Program-made: the position numbers and the translations under genes
The notes under the pieces: model-generated
Seen by the model: the letters and a program-made list of their open reading frames with translations, nothing else
Told to the model about the DNA's origin: nothing
The model's database searches: none
Shown: positions 33,156-43,248 of the stretch, in pieces
Position numbering within the stretch: the stretch's first letter is position 1
How the letters are laid out: every line of letters begins with the position of its first letter
Origin: Chromera velia
Taxonomy: Eukaryota > Sar > Chromeraceae
Assembly: GCA_018398765.1 (NCBI GenBank)
Contig: JAHBMJ010001638.1
Location: 64,001-110,759 of the forward strand
DNA length: 46,759 bases
Direction of reading: 5' to 3'

Positions 33156-36100
33156 TGTGTGTGTGTGCGTGCAGCTGATGAGAAGAAAAGAGAAACCCAC
33201 TGGGCGCTTTCAGTTCCGTTCAAGAGTCAGTCAGTCCACGCCGGTGACCTCAGTAGGCAAAAACGACCATTCAGGCAGGTTGTAGAATGCGAGAGAAAAG
33301 ACGAATTGGGTCCTTCAAAGAAACAGACACTAATTGGTGGTCCCTTTCGAGAGTTTGTAATACACGAAGGAAGGCAGACAAGCCGGACAATCTTGATAGA
33401 AAGATGCGCATAATTCCAGTTCTTCCTCTGCTCCGCCATTCCGTCTGAATCAGGGATTGTTTCATCCCTTTTTTTCTCTTCTTTTCAAGTTGATTACTAT
33501 CCCAATCTTATTTCCCAGTGCCTACTGTCACCCCTTTCTGTGTTTGTCTTTTCTGGTTTCTCGATGAAGCCGTTTTTTTCTTGATTTTCATGTCGTGGTG
33601 TTCCGCAAGAGGGCAGCCACTTGCTGAAGAACCCGAGCTCAAACATATTCGTCCTACATTATAGATCCAGACAGAGATTTTCCCCCCCCCCCCTCCGCAG
33701 AGACGCTTCCGAACAACCAGATGAGTCCACCGAGCTTCAACTCCTCCAGCTCCCCTCGGAACATGATGGGTCAGTTAGTCAGTCATTTTTTAGGTCAATG
33801 CACGGGAATAGGTTGGTGGTGCGCTGGTGGGTGGATTGAGTAGAAGAGTGGGGGGAGTTGAAGAGACAAAGGGGGGGCGGGTGGAGCGACCAAGGTCTCA
33901 GGCAAAAGAAAAAGATGGCGTAGACAGACCTGAATCTGAAAGAAAGCATTTCGATGCAGTCTTACTTGCTGGGCTTTTACCGAACAAATTCTATCCTGGA
34001 GATTCGATGGGATCGAAATGGCACAGACGCAATGGCACACACAGACGTTCTTTTTGAATTAATTCCAGAATGAAAACGTCGTTGTGATCCTGCCTGACTC
34101 ACTCCTGGCTGGCCTTATGTTTGCTCTGCTGTCTGTCTGTCTACTTGCAGACGAGAGCATTGGAAGTCAGTCCTGTTCTGTTCTGTTCTGTTCTGTTTCG
34201 AAGGGGGGGTGCAAGTGGAATACTGCGCCTGTCTCGTCAACCTTTTTCTCTCTGACAGGTTGATCATCAGTTGCCCACGTGCAAAACCTCTACTCCAAAA
34301 GAAAATGCGCTTATGAGAAGATGAATCACGGTCGCATCGTAGAACGATTCTTTTTTCTCCCCCTCAGAGAGACGCCTGCGAACTCCTGGCGACCAGAAGC
34401 AAAATGTAAAAGAAGAAAACACTTGGAAAATTTCATCAAAGGTGTGGAACCTTACGTGGCCTCATTGTGCTGCATACATCTGTTATTTGCAGTGACCGCT
34501 GACGATCTGAAACAGCTTGGAGGCATGAGCGGGGACAGGGGCTTCGGCTTTACTGGTCGGTGACAAGGTGGATAGTGGCGTGGTGGAGCAATGAGAAGGA
34601 GAGAAACATCTGATATGACAGGAATAGACTGATACGAAATGTATCAGCCGTCCTGTCTCTCGTGTTGTCCATGGAGTGCACATGGCGGTTGCCGTTTTCA
34701 ATTTGATGTGTTGTCTCTCTCTGTCTGTCCAAACTTCCCTCAAGCGCTCTTTGTGCATGTGTTGCGCATGTGACCGCCGCATCGAGAGAGAGTGTCTCTG
34801 CCCCCACGCCTGCCGAGTCCATGCATGCAACTAAACGTACTGCCTGCCTTTCCATTGCCATCCCCCCGATCCTCTTCATTGTGTCTCTGCAGATGTCTCA
34901 GAGCGTCATGGAGGTTCAACTCCTGAGTTGTCTTCAGACGAAAAAGGTGGGCTGGAATTTGAGTCTGATTTTTCAGCAATTTGAAGAACAGGAATCAACC
35001 CGAGAATAATCGGGTGTTGTGACAAGCTGAAAGAAAGTGTGTGTTCAAACGAGAACGAGCGGAAGTGGTCTATCGGGCAAAATGAGGGCCCTCATTGCAA
35101 CCAAAAAGATGAAATACAAAAGGCACATTTGCGGCAAAAATGAAGGAACGCCCGACAGAAGCTTGAAGTCTCTATGCGACGAAAGCATCAAATGAAAAGA
35201 TCGGATGCGCCCCAGGAATAAGCAAGAAGAATCTTGTTCTCTTCCATTCCTCTAATCTGATCTCGTCTGCTTCACGCCCTTCTCTCTCAACGCCTTTGAT
35301 TCTTCCCGTCTCGTCTTTGCTTTCTTTCTTCGATCGTCTTCTGTGTTTTGTATCACCCAAAACACCGGAATGCATCATAACAATCATGTCAGGCAAGAGT
35401 GCTCCGAACAATTCCACGTCGCCATCTGCTCCTTCGGAGTCCATTGGGAGAGCGCAAGAGACTGCCGACAGGGAGGAAAAGAACCGAAGAGCGACGAGCC
35501 AGGAGGAAGGAGAAGGAGGGCACGAGGCCTACCTAGAGACGGTGAAAAGTCTGAAGAGACGCCTCGGTCGAAATCGGGATCATGAGGGGGAAGGCGGAGA
35601 CGGAGACAGAGCTAGTGGGCAAGAAGGGTCAAACAGTCTTGTCACAGACACGGAGAAAATTCTGGGGACTGCATCGTCGGGCGAAGGTGAGAATCCACTT
35701 CATGAGCCTTCGTTTATTGCTTAATTCCTCGATTTATTTTTTTCGTTTATTTTTGGGTTCCTCCATTCATTCGATCGTTTCTTCTTTCCTTCCTTTCTTC
35801 CTCCCTCCTCGTTTTTGATTTGTTTTCCTTTGTAGACTCACAGAATGAAGCATCACTGCTTTGAGCCGCAAACACGAAAGAACGTTTGTTTTCGATTCTC
35901 ATGATGATTTCACTTTTGTGTTGCATTTCATTCGAAGCTGCAGGCCTCGCTCGTCGTCTTCGGGGTGCGTTCTCTTCCTCTTCCTCTTCCTTCTCTCACG
36001 GCAGGCACTCTGAGAGGAATCGGGAAGGGGCAGACAGGGAGACAGAAGCAGAGAATTCTGAGAACTCTTCCGACGACGGTGAGTCTGTCTCTGTCTTTGT

Positions 36101-36338
36101 TAAGTGGACCTAGAGCCAGGGTAGAGAGGTCAAGTTGGGTCCAAAGAGGTCCCAGTAGACAGAATACAATTTTGTCACATGCAGTCACCCATTTTTATTT
36201 CCTGTCAAGTTTTTCTCTGCCGTTATACCATCTTGCAGTGCTTCAGCGATAAAGAAGCATATTGATGATCCCTGTCTACCTGTCTCTCCATCCTCCCCCC
36301 CCCCTCCCCCCTCTCTCTTTTTTTTTTCTTTCTCTTTC

Positions 36339-36388
<50 letters not shown>

Positions 36389-36517
36389 CCTCTCCCCTCC
36401 GTTGTTTACGCAGATACGCATGGATTTATACACATGTGCATGTGTCTGTTCGCGTTTGCAGGTCTTGGAAAATGGTTTCCGACCTCCGAACAGCTCCCCG
36501 AGAATCCTCCGTGGTGA
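14582..36517 (+). CDS. Giant secreted coiled-coil protein, about 40 exons
   Basis: A single phase-consistent chain of exons runs from ATG 14582 to TGA 36515-36517, about 7.0 kb of coding sequence and about 2,330 residues. Order: signal peptide, globular N-terminal region, short cysteine-containing region, coiled-coil module A, long linker, coiled-coil module B, glutamine-rich region, DPNW-containing region, then low-complexity serine-rich C-terminus. The five parts are listed separately with exon coordinates. Only one link (exon near 20210 to 20617) fails to match in phase; the alternatives are a shifted splice site or a missed exon. I recognise no family. The architecture suits a secreted or surface scaffold protein, which is inference. 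Splitting into two or more genes cannot be excluded, but no intergenic gap, internal signal peptide or terminal stop separates the parts. Confidence 0.6.
14714..14802. repeat. (GT)n-(GA)n microsatellite in intron 1 of the giant gene
   Basis: About 34 GT or GC-T steps followed by ten GA steps inside the 14664-14974 intron. It creates artificial valine/cysteine and arginine/glutamate frames on the plus strand. Confidence 0.9.
16660..16802. repeat. (GAGT)n-type microsatellite in an intron
   Basis: Imperfect GATT/GAGT tetranucleotides fill part of the 16364-16833 intron of the giant gene. A shorter GAGT/GGGA run lies at 17925-17972 and an ATTC run at 18130-18160. Confidence 0.85.
17217..21411 (+). 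CDS. Giant gene part 2: coiled-coil module A
   Basis: Exons are 17217-17874, 18205-18332, 18727-18757, 19201-19233, 19504-19807, about 20210-20256, 20617-20774 and 21210-21411. The first exon ends in a coiled coil with DLESRIARLEAAKGI. The second carries SYQTLADKIGRMEERLRHL. The 31- and 33-base exons give ADGNSSSSPS and FEDKLRDYRE. The fifth to eighth give long heptad-rich helices (VVSQVQELLKPH, DAAVKAKELLEEE, LEKKLQELLEDHDKLKEQL). Phases agree except between the exon at 20210 (starts phase 2) and 20617 (starts phase 0), where the only nearby donor, GTCTGT, is one base out. The order, phases and several exon sizes parallel module B. Confidence 0.55.
21088..21150. repeat. (CT)n-(GT)n microsatellite in an intron
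   Basis: A CT run of about 20 units followed by GT repeats, about 60 bases before the acceptor of exon 21210-21411. Confidence 0.9.
21748..26299 (+). CDS. Giant gene part 3: linker exon and coiled-coil module B
   Basis: Exons are 21748-23245, 23388-23506, 23937-23988, 24484-24516, 24711-24814, 25023-25261, 25562-25607 and 25854-26299; all phases agree. The 1,498-base first exon begins as a coiled coil (VGKLRDKMEEIRSRLDDQI), then runs through a long serine/proline-rich, charged and probably disordered region, and ends DLEDRVARMEASRGI, matching module A. The second exon has TYADMAEKVEQMEAHLRRL, again matching module A. The 33-base exon gives VKRDVDNFVR. Later exons are helical (LEQSADRASGLLEKVK, EKEALKKVKIDLDQM). 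The last exon ends in a glutamine-rich tract and contains an intron-like 45-base stretch at 26004-26048. Confidence 0.6.
26567..30078 (+). CDS. Giant gene part 4: helical and DPNW-containing exons
   Basis: Exons are 26567-26609 (or to 26588), 27129-27203, 28337-28435, 28790-28872 (or 28885), 28929-29006, 29301-29361, 29456-29544 and 29868-30078. Products in order: RELDPAK, FSQYLRDGLDVIVAALQNEE, NRMLLTDLMNSRDATLSSLE, VIIDTKQMVHYVKVLSTF, GLIDQEADLKKTLRDC, IQYRNAIHPVDSDTGCLIL, EWIAEFAQIDRTQQ, and finally REDPNWNHGDTQNN with FDEAVKYNPQLFQPDLPG. Phases fit if the fourth exon ends at 28872 with a GTTGCC donor. The better-looking GTCGGC donor at 28886 would break the frame into the next exon, so this junction is uncertain. 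DPNW recurs in exon 31579-31602. Confidence 0.5.
26802..27005. repeat. 54 bp minisatellite, four copies, in an intron
   Basis: Units begin GACAGAAAAGCAGAAGACAG and recur every 54 bases, preceded by a CAGA tetranucleotide run at 26640-26672. The unit length is divisible by three, so all frames look open and give spurious 18-residue repeats. The array lies in the intron before exon 27129-27203. Confidence 0.85.
29093..29199. repeat. (TGTC)n microsatellite in an intron
   Basis: An almost pure CTGT/TGTC tetranucleotide run between exons 28929-29006 and 29301-29361. A TCTTC run lies just upstream at 29060-29080. Confidence 0.9.
30725..36517 (+). CDS. Giant gene part 5: symmetric small exons and C-terminus
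   Basis: Exons are 30725-30740, 31079-31147, 31579-31602, 32083-32112, 33175-33225, 33701-33769, 34151-34165, 34493-34555, 34893-34946, 35393-35686, 35944-36078 and 36462-36517. From 31079 to 36078, ten exons in a row begin and end in phase 1. Products include FNFCHIQNLGPDRPKTQNL, DPNWRAQ, DEKKRETHWALSVPF, TLPNNQMSPPSFNSSSSPR, TADDLKQLGGMSGDRGFGF and LGKWFPTSEQLPENPPW before the TGA. The 294- and 135-base exons encode charged, serine-rich and probably disordered sequence. Because the middle exons are tiny and low-complexity, individual ones (especially 32083-32112 and 34151-34165) need transcript support. Confidence 0.48.
31790..31900. repeat. Pyrimidine and TGTC/GTGT microsatellites in an intron
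   Basis: TTTC, CT and TGTC runs are followed by GTGTCTTT-type repeats, between exons 31579-31602 and 32083-32112. Confidence 0.8.
32235..32637. repeat. 30 bp inverted repeats 343 bp apart in an intron
   Basis: 32235-32264 (ATCCCCTGAACTTTAATTCT followed by TGCCGGTTT) is matched by its complement at 32608-32637 with at most one difference. The interval is unique sequence. Terminal inverted repeats of this kind suggest a small non-autonomous DNA element, or a stem that brings the intron ends together. No clear target duplication was seen. Confidence 0.7.
32917..33171. repeat. Long (GA)n, (CA)n, (GT)n compound microsatellite
   Basis: GA, CA and GAAA runs cover 32917-33080 and a GT run covers 33119-33171, directly before the acceptor GTGCGTGCAG of exon 33175-33225. 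The microsatellite therefore sits where the pyrimidine tract would be expected. Confidence 0.9.
35836..35864 (+). CDS. Alternative terminal exon of the giant gene
   Basis: A pyrimidine-rich acceptor (TTGTTTTCCTTTGTAG) opens a phase-1 exon reading SQNEASLL then TGA. It would be reached directly from the 35393-35686 exon and end the protein early. It competes with the 35944-36078 exon, which keeps the frame open. One of the two may be a minor isoform. Confidence 0.3.
36315..36400. repeat. (CT)n microsatellite in the last intron
   Basis: A T/C-only stretch, mostly CT dinucleotides, in the intron before the final exon of the giant gene. Confidence 0.9.
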
Positions 36518-37639
36518 CCCTGTCCTCTGATGTACTCTTTCGCACCACCCGTCTGAGCATGCAGAAGCCTCTCTCATCCTTTCTAGTTGTAAGCAAACGA
36601 CCTTCCGTCAAGGTTCAATTCGGCATCGGTCGTCGATCTCCCACAAAAAAACAAACGCGAAACAGCAAAAAGATACACCGGTAGATTCGACCACCTGACC
36701 GACCGTCCCGTCTCCTCAAAATGTCGTCGTCCAACTTTGTTTGGCCAATTTAAAAGATAACGAAGAATGTAGATGGACCAGAAAAGAACGCACAAAAAAG
36801 AGCAAATCATGACTATTCGGAAAAGACAAAAATTGACAAATAAGCGAAAAAAGGCAAAAAGAGACGCGCTAGAAGACACAATGACTCTTGAAAACCATAT
36901 TAAAACAATTCAAAGTTGCCCACGAAGAGTACCAAAACACTGCAGAGCTACACATATTCCAATTGCACAAACACTGCTGTCAAAACTGGGGCTCTTTCTG
37001 CATGTCGCAGTCATGTCAAGTATCACAGTATAAATAATTCAAATGCATTCTGTATTAACAGTTGCAAGCCAATCTAAATTTATCAATTACAATTAAAATC
37101 TATTGAAGAAGATTTATGTCTAGGTCATTTCTACAAATTCTATTTTAGACAGATACATACTATGTTAGCTAGTATCTTTCTTAATATACATTAAATTCTC
37201 TACAGGCCATTGCAGTGTTTTGATTCTTTAGCTAGTGTTTTAGTTTTATTCAAAGTTTTGTCTTTAATGTGGCAATTTTTCTTATTTCTTTTATTTAAGA
37301 ATTTGTGCATTACTGCTAAAAGCCACTATTTTAAGCTAGAGATGTCTGGCTGAAAATAGTGGAATACTGTATATAAAAAATGTAGTAGTAATTAAAAGAG
37401 TTGAGTACTCATTCAAAACAACTTAAAATATTTACCACCAATCAGGCTGGCGTTCCAAATTAACCGCTTGCCGAAGTTTTAGCTAGTTTTGGCAGAACCC
37501 TAGGCAGAACTTTGAACTAGAGGCAGAATCGATACTTAAAGATTTCTCAGACGCGGCCAGTCGTGAATCTAACGGATTTAGCTTGGTCAACGGACGGCTG
37601 CAACGTCGCAACCCGGTTTCACACACCTTCAATCGGTTT
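36518..37639. other. AT-rich intergenic region between convergent genes
   Basis: The DNA between the stop of the giant plus-strand gene and the stop of the minus-strand gene becomes markedly A/T-rich from about 36740 to 37520. Both 3' ends, and their polyadenylation signals, should lie here. The one open frame (36773-37033, lysine-rich) has no splice or start support. Confidence 0.55.
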
Positions 37640-39091
37640 TCAAGACCCCGCTTCCGTCTGTGGAGCTGCAGGAGCGACTCCAGACGCGCCCACTCCTCCG
37701 GATGCCCCCACGGTCCCTCCCATCACGAGCGCACCCCTTCCCCGTAGCCCCTCTGGAACTGCGCCTTTCCTCGTGACGGTCTTGTGGAGAGGCACTTTGT
37801 AGTACACCCGTGGCTGGGGAGGGGGGATCGCGCCGAGGCCCTTGAAGTTCCGGTGGTTCACGATGTCGAAACCCCTGCAGATCGAAACGCAGGGAGACCC
37901 ACAGACATTCAAACAGAGAGCTGTCAGACATGTCTCCATCGTGGCCGGACATCTGCAAGTTGACGTCATCCCAACCTTTGTACGTGTCATTAGAGTCAGA
38001 CCCGCGCATGTGCTTTTATCGCCGCCCAAAAAAGGAAATCAGAAAGATTCCCTTCTTTCGACTCTACGTGACATGCAGTCAAGTTGGAGAAGAAGACAGA
38101 TGTAATTAGTGAAACAGAAAGCAGAAATCGATCCTTCTGAACCAACTCAGCAACGCTTCAGAAAAAGAGAGTCCCCCATGAGCAGAGAGGGAAACGCGAG
38201 AGACACACAAGGAAAGTGCCCGCTAGGACGAGTGACACCCTCATCTCATCAAGAGACGGACAACTTGAGAAAGAAAGAAACAGACCGTGAGAGCTGCTCG
38301 TTCCATCTTTCAGGGCAGATTCGGTTGAGGCTTCTTGTCGCCTTTTGGTGCTGATGCTTGAAGTCCCAGTCCTGCACTCGCCAACACAAGAACTCACTCA
38401 CATACTCACTCACTCACTCACTCACTCACACACACACTCACCCACTCACTCACTCACACACACACTCACCCACTCACTCACTCACACACACACTCACACA
38501 CTCACTCACATACTCACTCATTCACTCACTCACACACACACTCACCCACTCACCCACTCACTCACTCACTCACTCACTCACTACTTACTCACTCACCCAC
38601 CCACCCACCCACTCACTCACTCACTCACTCACTCACTCGTATCCGATGAGTCGTTCGCTTCTTTCTTTCTTTCTTTCTTTCTTTCTGTCTGTCTGTCTGT
38701 CTGTCTGTCTTTCCTTCCTTCCTTCCTTCCTTCTTTCTTTCTTTCTTTCTTTCTTCACTTTTTCACCCGTTCGTTCATGCACTCATCATCAATTTTCAGG
38801 GACGATCATATTTAAGACGAAACACAAGCACGTTGAACTTTACACACTCTGCCTGGTTTCTCTTTTCTAGCCACACCCCAAAGACCCCAAAGGTCCACCC
38901 AGACGCATCCTTCTCCCCAAAGATCAGCTTTCCCTGCGCGCTGACTGACCGACCTTCGAGGTCACATCAACCCTGTGCTTAGTATAGTACCTGCAGGGAT
39001 CCGGAAGACGTACATGCTTTTGTCGACACGGACACCCGCCTGCCCTCAACAACGTGTATTGCGGACCCAAATGGAGACCCGACAATGGTAC
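37640..39091 (-). CDS. Motif-repeat gene, exons 15-18
   Basis: Exons are 39091-38991, 38933-38844, 38012-37930 and 37874-37640, with phases 0, 0, 2 and stop. Products: SPFGSAIHVVEGRRVSVSTK, GKLIFGEKDASGWTFGVFGV, GSDSNDTYKGWDDVNLQ, and GFDIVNHRNFKGLGAIPPP followed by RVYYKVPLHKTVTRKGAVPE and a glycine/alanine-rich end. The last exon has a good acceptor (TCCCTGCGTTTCGATCTGCAG). The first two are weaker: their acceptor tracts are poor and the opposite strand also reads open. Confidence 0.45.
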
Positions 39092-39169
39092 CTAGCCCTT
39101 CACATGTTTTGATTTCATTAAAGGGACAGGAACGTGTGTGGGTGCGTGCATGTGTGTATGTGTGTATGT

Positions 39170-39201
<32 letters not shown>

Positions 39202-39239
39202 AGGTGTGTGTATGTGTTTGTGTGTGTATGTGTGTGTGT

Positions 39240-39280
<41 letters not shown>

Positions 39281-39322
39281 TGTATGTGTTTGTGTGTGTA
39301 TGTGGTTGTGTGTGATGTGTGT

Positions 39323-39365
<43 letters not shown>

Positions 39366-39407
39366 TGTATGTATGTGTATGTGTGTGTATGTGTTTGTGT
39401 TTGTGTC

Positions 39408-39444
<37 letters not shown>

Positions 39445-39451
39445 ATATGTG

Positions 39452-39523
<72 letters not shown>

Positions 39524-40389
39524 TGTGTGTGTGTGTCTATGTGTGCGTTTCTGTGTGTGAGAGGGTGTACGTGTGCGTGTGTGTGTGCGTGCGTGCTTGC
39601 GTGCGTGCGTTTAGTTTTCCTTCCTCCCGACTGTGTGTCTCATTGTCCCCATGTCTGTCCTATGGGCTGTCCGTCTGTCTGTCGTTTCCCGCAACCACAT
39701 GATCCATCTGAAAGTGTACACACCATGTTGCGCCGCTGTTCCTTTTCCCTGCCCCTTTCCCTGGCAACAGTTCTTCCTCTGTTCCTCCCGTAGGCCTGCA
39801 AGAAGCTTCTGCACTACTGCCGTTTGACACGCAGCTCTTCTGCCTCAGCTCGTCTACCCAGCTCACCTGTCCTTTTTGGAAGCTTCTGCGGCGTCGAGAC
39901 GAGCGAGCACTTCCCCATTGGTAACCTGCACGCAGGGAGAAAGGAGGTGGGGAGGTTGGCAAAGTCGAAACGCTTTGTCCGATGATTCCTGGCACTCAAA
40001 GAGCGAAGCGAGCACAGAATGAGTTGCCACCTTACTCCAAGGAGATGCGATGGCCAATCACCTGTGTCAACGTCTCCGTCTCATCGCTTCTCCTCATTCC
40101 CATAATACTCTGCGAGGTTAGCAGCAATTGTTTTTTGTCTGATGTAGCAAGTTTGGGCAGCAGTGCGAAACAGAACACGCAGACACGCTGAGAGACCAGG
40201 GGAAAATTCCCACAGGATCTAGGCCATCAAAGCCAAGAAAGGAAAAGAATATGTAAGTGAGCTTGTGATGAGGGAAAGAACGCAAAAGGTAAGGAGGAAG
40301 GCAGGTACGGAAGCAGGCAGACAGGCAGGAACAGGCAGACAGGCAGGAACGAAGAAATAAAGAAAGGAATGAGGCAGAACGGAAAAAAA

Positions 40390-40420
<31 letters not shown>

Positions 40421-40422
40421 TA

Positions 40423-40453
<31 letters not shown>

Positions 40454-40533
40454 GAGAAAACTTGAAAGAGTTTGAATCCTCCGGATGAAATTTTCACCCA
40501 CAAAACGAAAGGAAAAAGAGAAGAGGAAAAAAA

Positions 40534-40565
<32 letters not shown>

Positions 40566-43205
40566 AAAAAGAAAAAACGAACATCACGCACCTGATTTGA
40601 CAGAAGATTGTAGTGATTCTGGGGCCTGCAAGAAGATAAGCGGATAGAGGGGGGGAAAAAGTGAAGAGCAAAGGAAAGCAACAACAAGAGAGCACCTCTT
40701 TTCTTAAAATGACAGACAGATTCCGTGTAGGGAGACGCACGAAGCAACGACAAAAGACATGCAGTTGAAGGAGCTGGAACAGTCAGGGAAAGACAAAATA
40801 GCAAAAAAGAACGCATGTGTTGCCATTTTCTAGATTTCTGCTGAGAAACGTTGACATGACAACATTCTTTTTCGTCTTCCTGTGCGAACAAGCGCACTCG
40901 CGATGCTTCTCCTTGCAGGTTGTTTTCACTTTTTCCGTTTTCCTTCCCCTTCTTTCCCACCTGAAATGAGTAAAGTATGGCATCAGGTCCTTCGCCTTCT
41001 CTGTCGACAACGCAACCAACTGTTTCTCCACTCTGCACACAGATTCAACAGACACAAGAGCGATCGGCATTGCGTACAGGGTAAGGTGAAAAAAAAGGCC
41101 GACAAGAAACATATTCTCACAGTCAGGGAACGACAGAAAATTAAAGGATCAAGGAGAGCAAAGTGACATCGAGTAAAGACAAAGCAAAAGGAATCAGAAT
41201 AAGTTCTCCAGCTCGAGTCTTCTCTGCCACCCTTGTGCGGAAGCCTAGAACCGTCACATTCCATTTCGACATCTATTCAAAAGAAAGAAAGCTTAGTCGA
41301 CCAACGAGGGAGGGCCAAATTCAGGCGTGGATGAAAATATTGGGGGGTGAAAAAGAGAGAAAAAGAGGAAAAAGGGGAAAAAAAGAAGGAGAGCGAGGGA
41401 AAGAAAAAAACCATTCAAGGAGAAAACTCACCCCTGAATGCGCGTCTCCTCCTCCGGATCATGATATTTACATGTCAGCAAGTTGTACCTGCAGGAAGAC
41501 AATCAACCCGCAATTTGAGTTGATCAGTCGGACACAGAGCATTTCTTTTGTCTTTCCAGAATCGAGATCGACGAGGATGGAATGGATCAGACAGCGGCAG
41601 CTCAAACAAAACGCGTGTTGCATTCATCCACAAAGTGAACTTGGAGTGCTAAGAAGAGCCAGCGATCTTTTTTACAATGGACCCAAAACCCCGAGAACGA
41701 GCAGGAACGGAACGATTGCAAAGAGCCCAGAGACAAACAAAAAACAGATAGGGGGATTTCGAATCATCTGAAGAAAACCAATTTTTTCGTGAAAGAGGAC
41801 GAGGCGCTCACTCACTTTCGCTGTTTTTGAAAAGCAGCCGTGGCTTCCAATCTCAATGCGTTGTTTTCCTCCTGCAGAAATTATGTGGAGACAAGAAACT
41901 CAAAGCCGGCACAGAAATCTGATAGTGCTTTTGAATTCTGCTGTTCGTCTTTAGCTTCCTCCTCCGCTCTTTGTGAAGTCTTTGCTTTTCTGGACAAGTA
42001 AACGGTGTCCCTATAAACTCAAGTGAATTTTGCCCCAGATAATACGAACGTGCACGTGTACGCCCGGAGTGCTCGTGTTACCCGTGTAATCTTTGACGAC
42101 CCAGCTTTCAAGTTGGCCACTGATCGTGCAACAGTGATTTGAGAAAAACTAGATGGAGGCCGTGAAACGAAAAGGCAACAGGCCCAGCTCAAGAGGCTCG
42201 GAGAGGTAGGCGTTTTCATCCTTCTCCTGTGGGTGTACAAAAGCTTTCTAGATGAGACGCCACTCGACATATTCTTTTGCTGCGTGTGAGCCACTTGTTG
42301 TCCTTTTGGACTTCTTTGTCAAACTTCTTTCTTCACCTCTCCCTGGACTGACCGCAGTCTTTTTGTCGTGTTCATCCAGGTACCTGGGGAAGATTATGAA
42401 AGAATGAATGAAGTGAATGTGTCAGGTTCAATACAAGAGTGTGAATGGGTGAGTGAGGAAATGTGTGACCGTCAGGGATCTTTCGGCAGACCTCGACACC
42501 AACGGCATAGACACCCCTTGTGCAATAGAGAATTCAGGAACACAGAGAAGATCAAAGAAAGTCAATTCACGACGAGTCAAGACTTCACCTGAAGGAGGAA
42601 GGGAAGGAAAGTCGCATTGGAGGAAGTCTCCACTTCAATCAAAACTGTGCAACAGCAGAAACTCAAAAGCGAAGAAAAAGAAGACGGCGAGAACAAAAAC
42701 AAGGAAGGTGGGCGGAAATAAGTAAGTCAAGGCTCGGCATCTCGAAGGCAAATTTCCAGTCCAATGAACGCTTTTGCAAAATCCCAGCTGCTTCCAACCT
42801 CACGCTTTCAATGTGCAAACAGATAGATAGATCAGATAGATAAATAAATAGACAAACAAACAAACAAGCAATCAGAGAAAGACTATGCAACGGACGGACG
42901 GACGGACAGATTGGAGACGATGTCCCACTCCCTCAAACAGGTGTGGGGGACCAGTCGCGTTCCCCTTTTCGGAGGAAGCGAGCGTGCACTGCACCCAAGG
43001 GGGGGGGGGGGAGAGCATAGATGTATACACAAAGTGAGGGCACAAACAGACAAAGAGACAGACTGCATCGTTCTGCCTTCCGATTTTCTTTTCGTTCCTT
43101 TCTTTCTGACTCAGAGGCAGAGAGACAGAGACAGAGACAGAGACAGAGACAGAGACAGAGACACAGACAGAGACACAGACAGACAGACAGACAGACAGAC
43201 AGACG

Positions 43206-43248
<43 letters not shown>

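Noticed and set aside
32697-33413. Long arginine/glutamate-rich ORF
   Set aside because: Most of it is GA and CA microsatellite. Only the 33175-33225 part fits the splice chain.
36773-37033. 86-codon lysine-rich ORF after the giant gene
   Set aside because: It lies in AT-rich DNA with no splice or start context, and composition alone explains it.
38881-39090. Plus-strand exons reading PHPKDPKGPPRRILLPKDQ or DPEDVHAFVDTDTRLPSTT
   Set aside because: They look protein-like and have a good acceptor at 38870, but would need a 36-base intron and have no plus-strand partner exons. The minus-strand reading fits the phase chain of the motif-repeat gene on both sides.
39134-39793. Long cysteine/valine-rich plus-strand ORFs
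   Set aside because: They are translations of a GT microsatellite; any frame stays open in such repeats.
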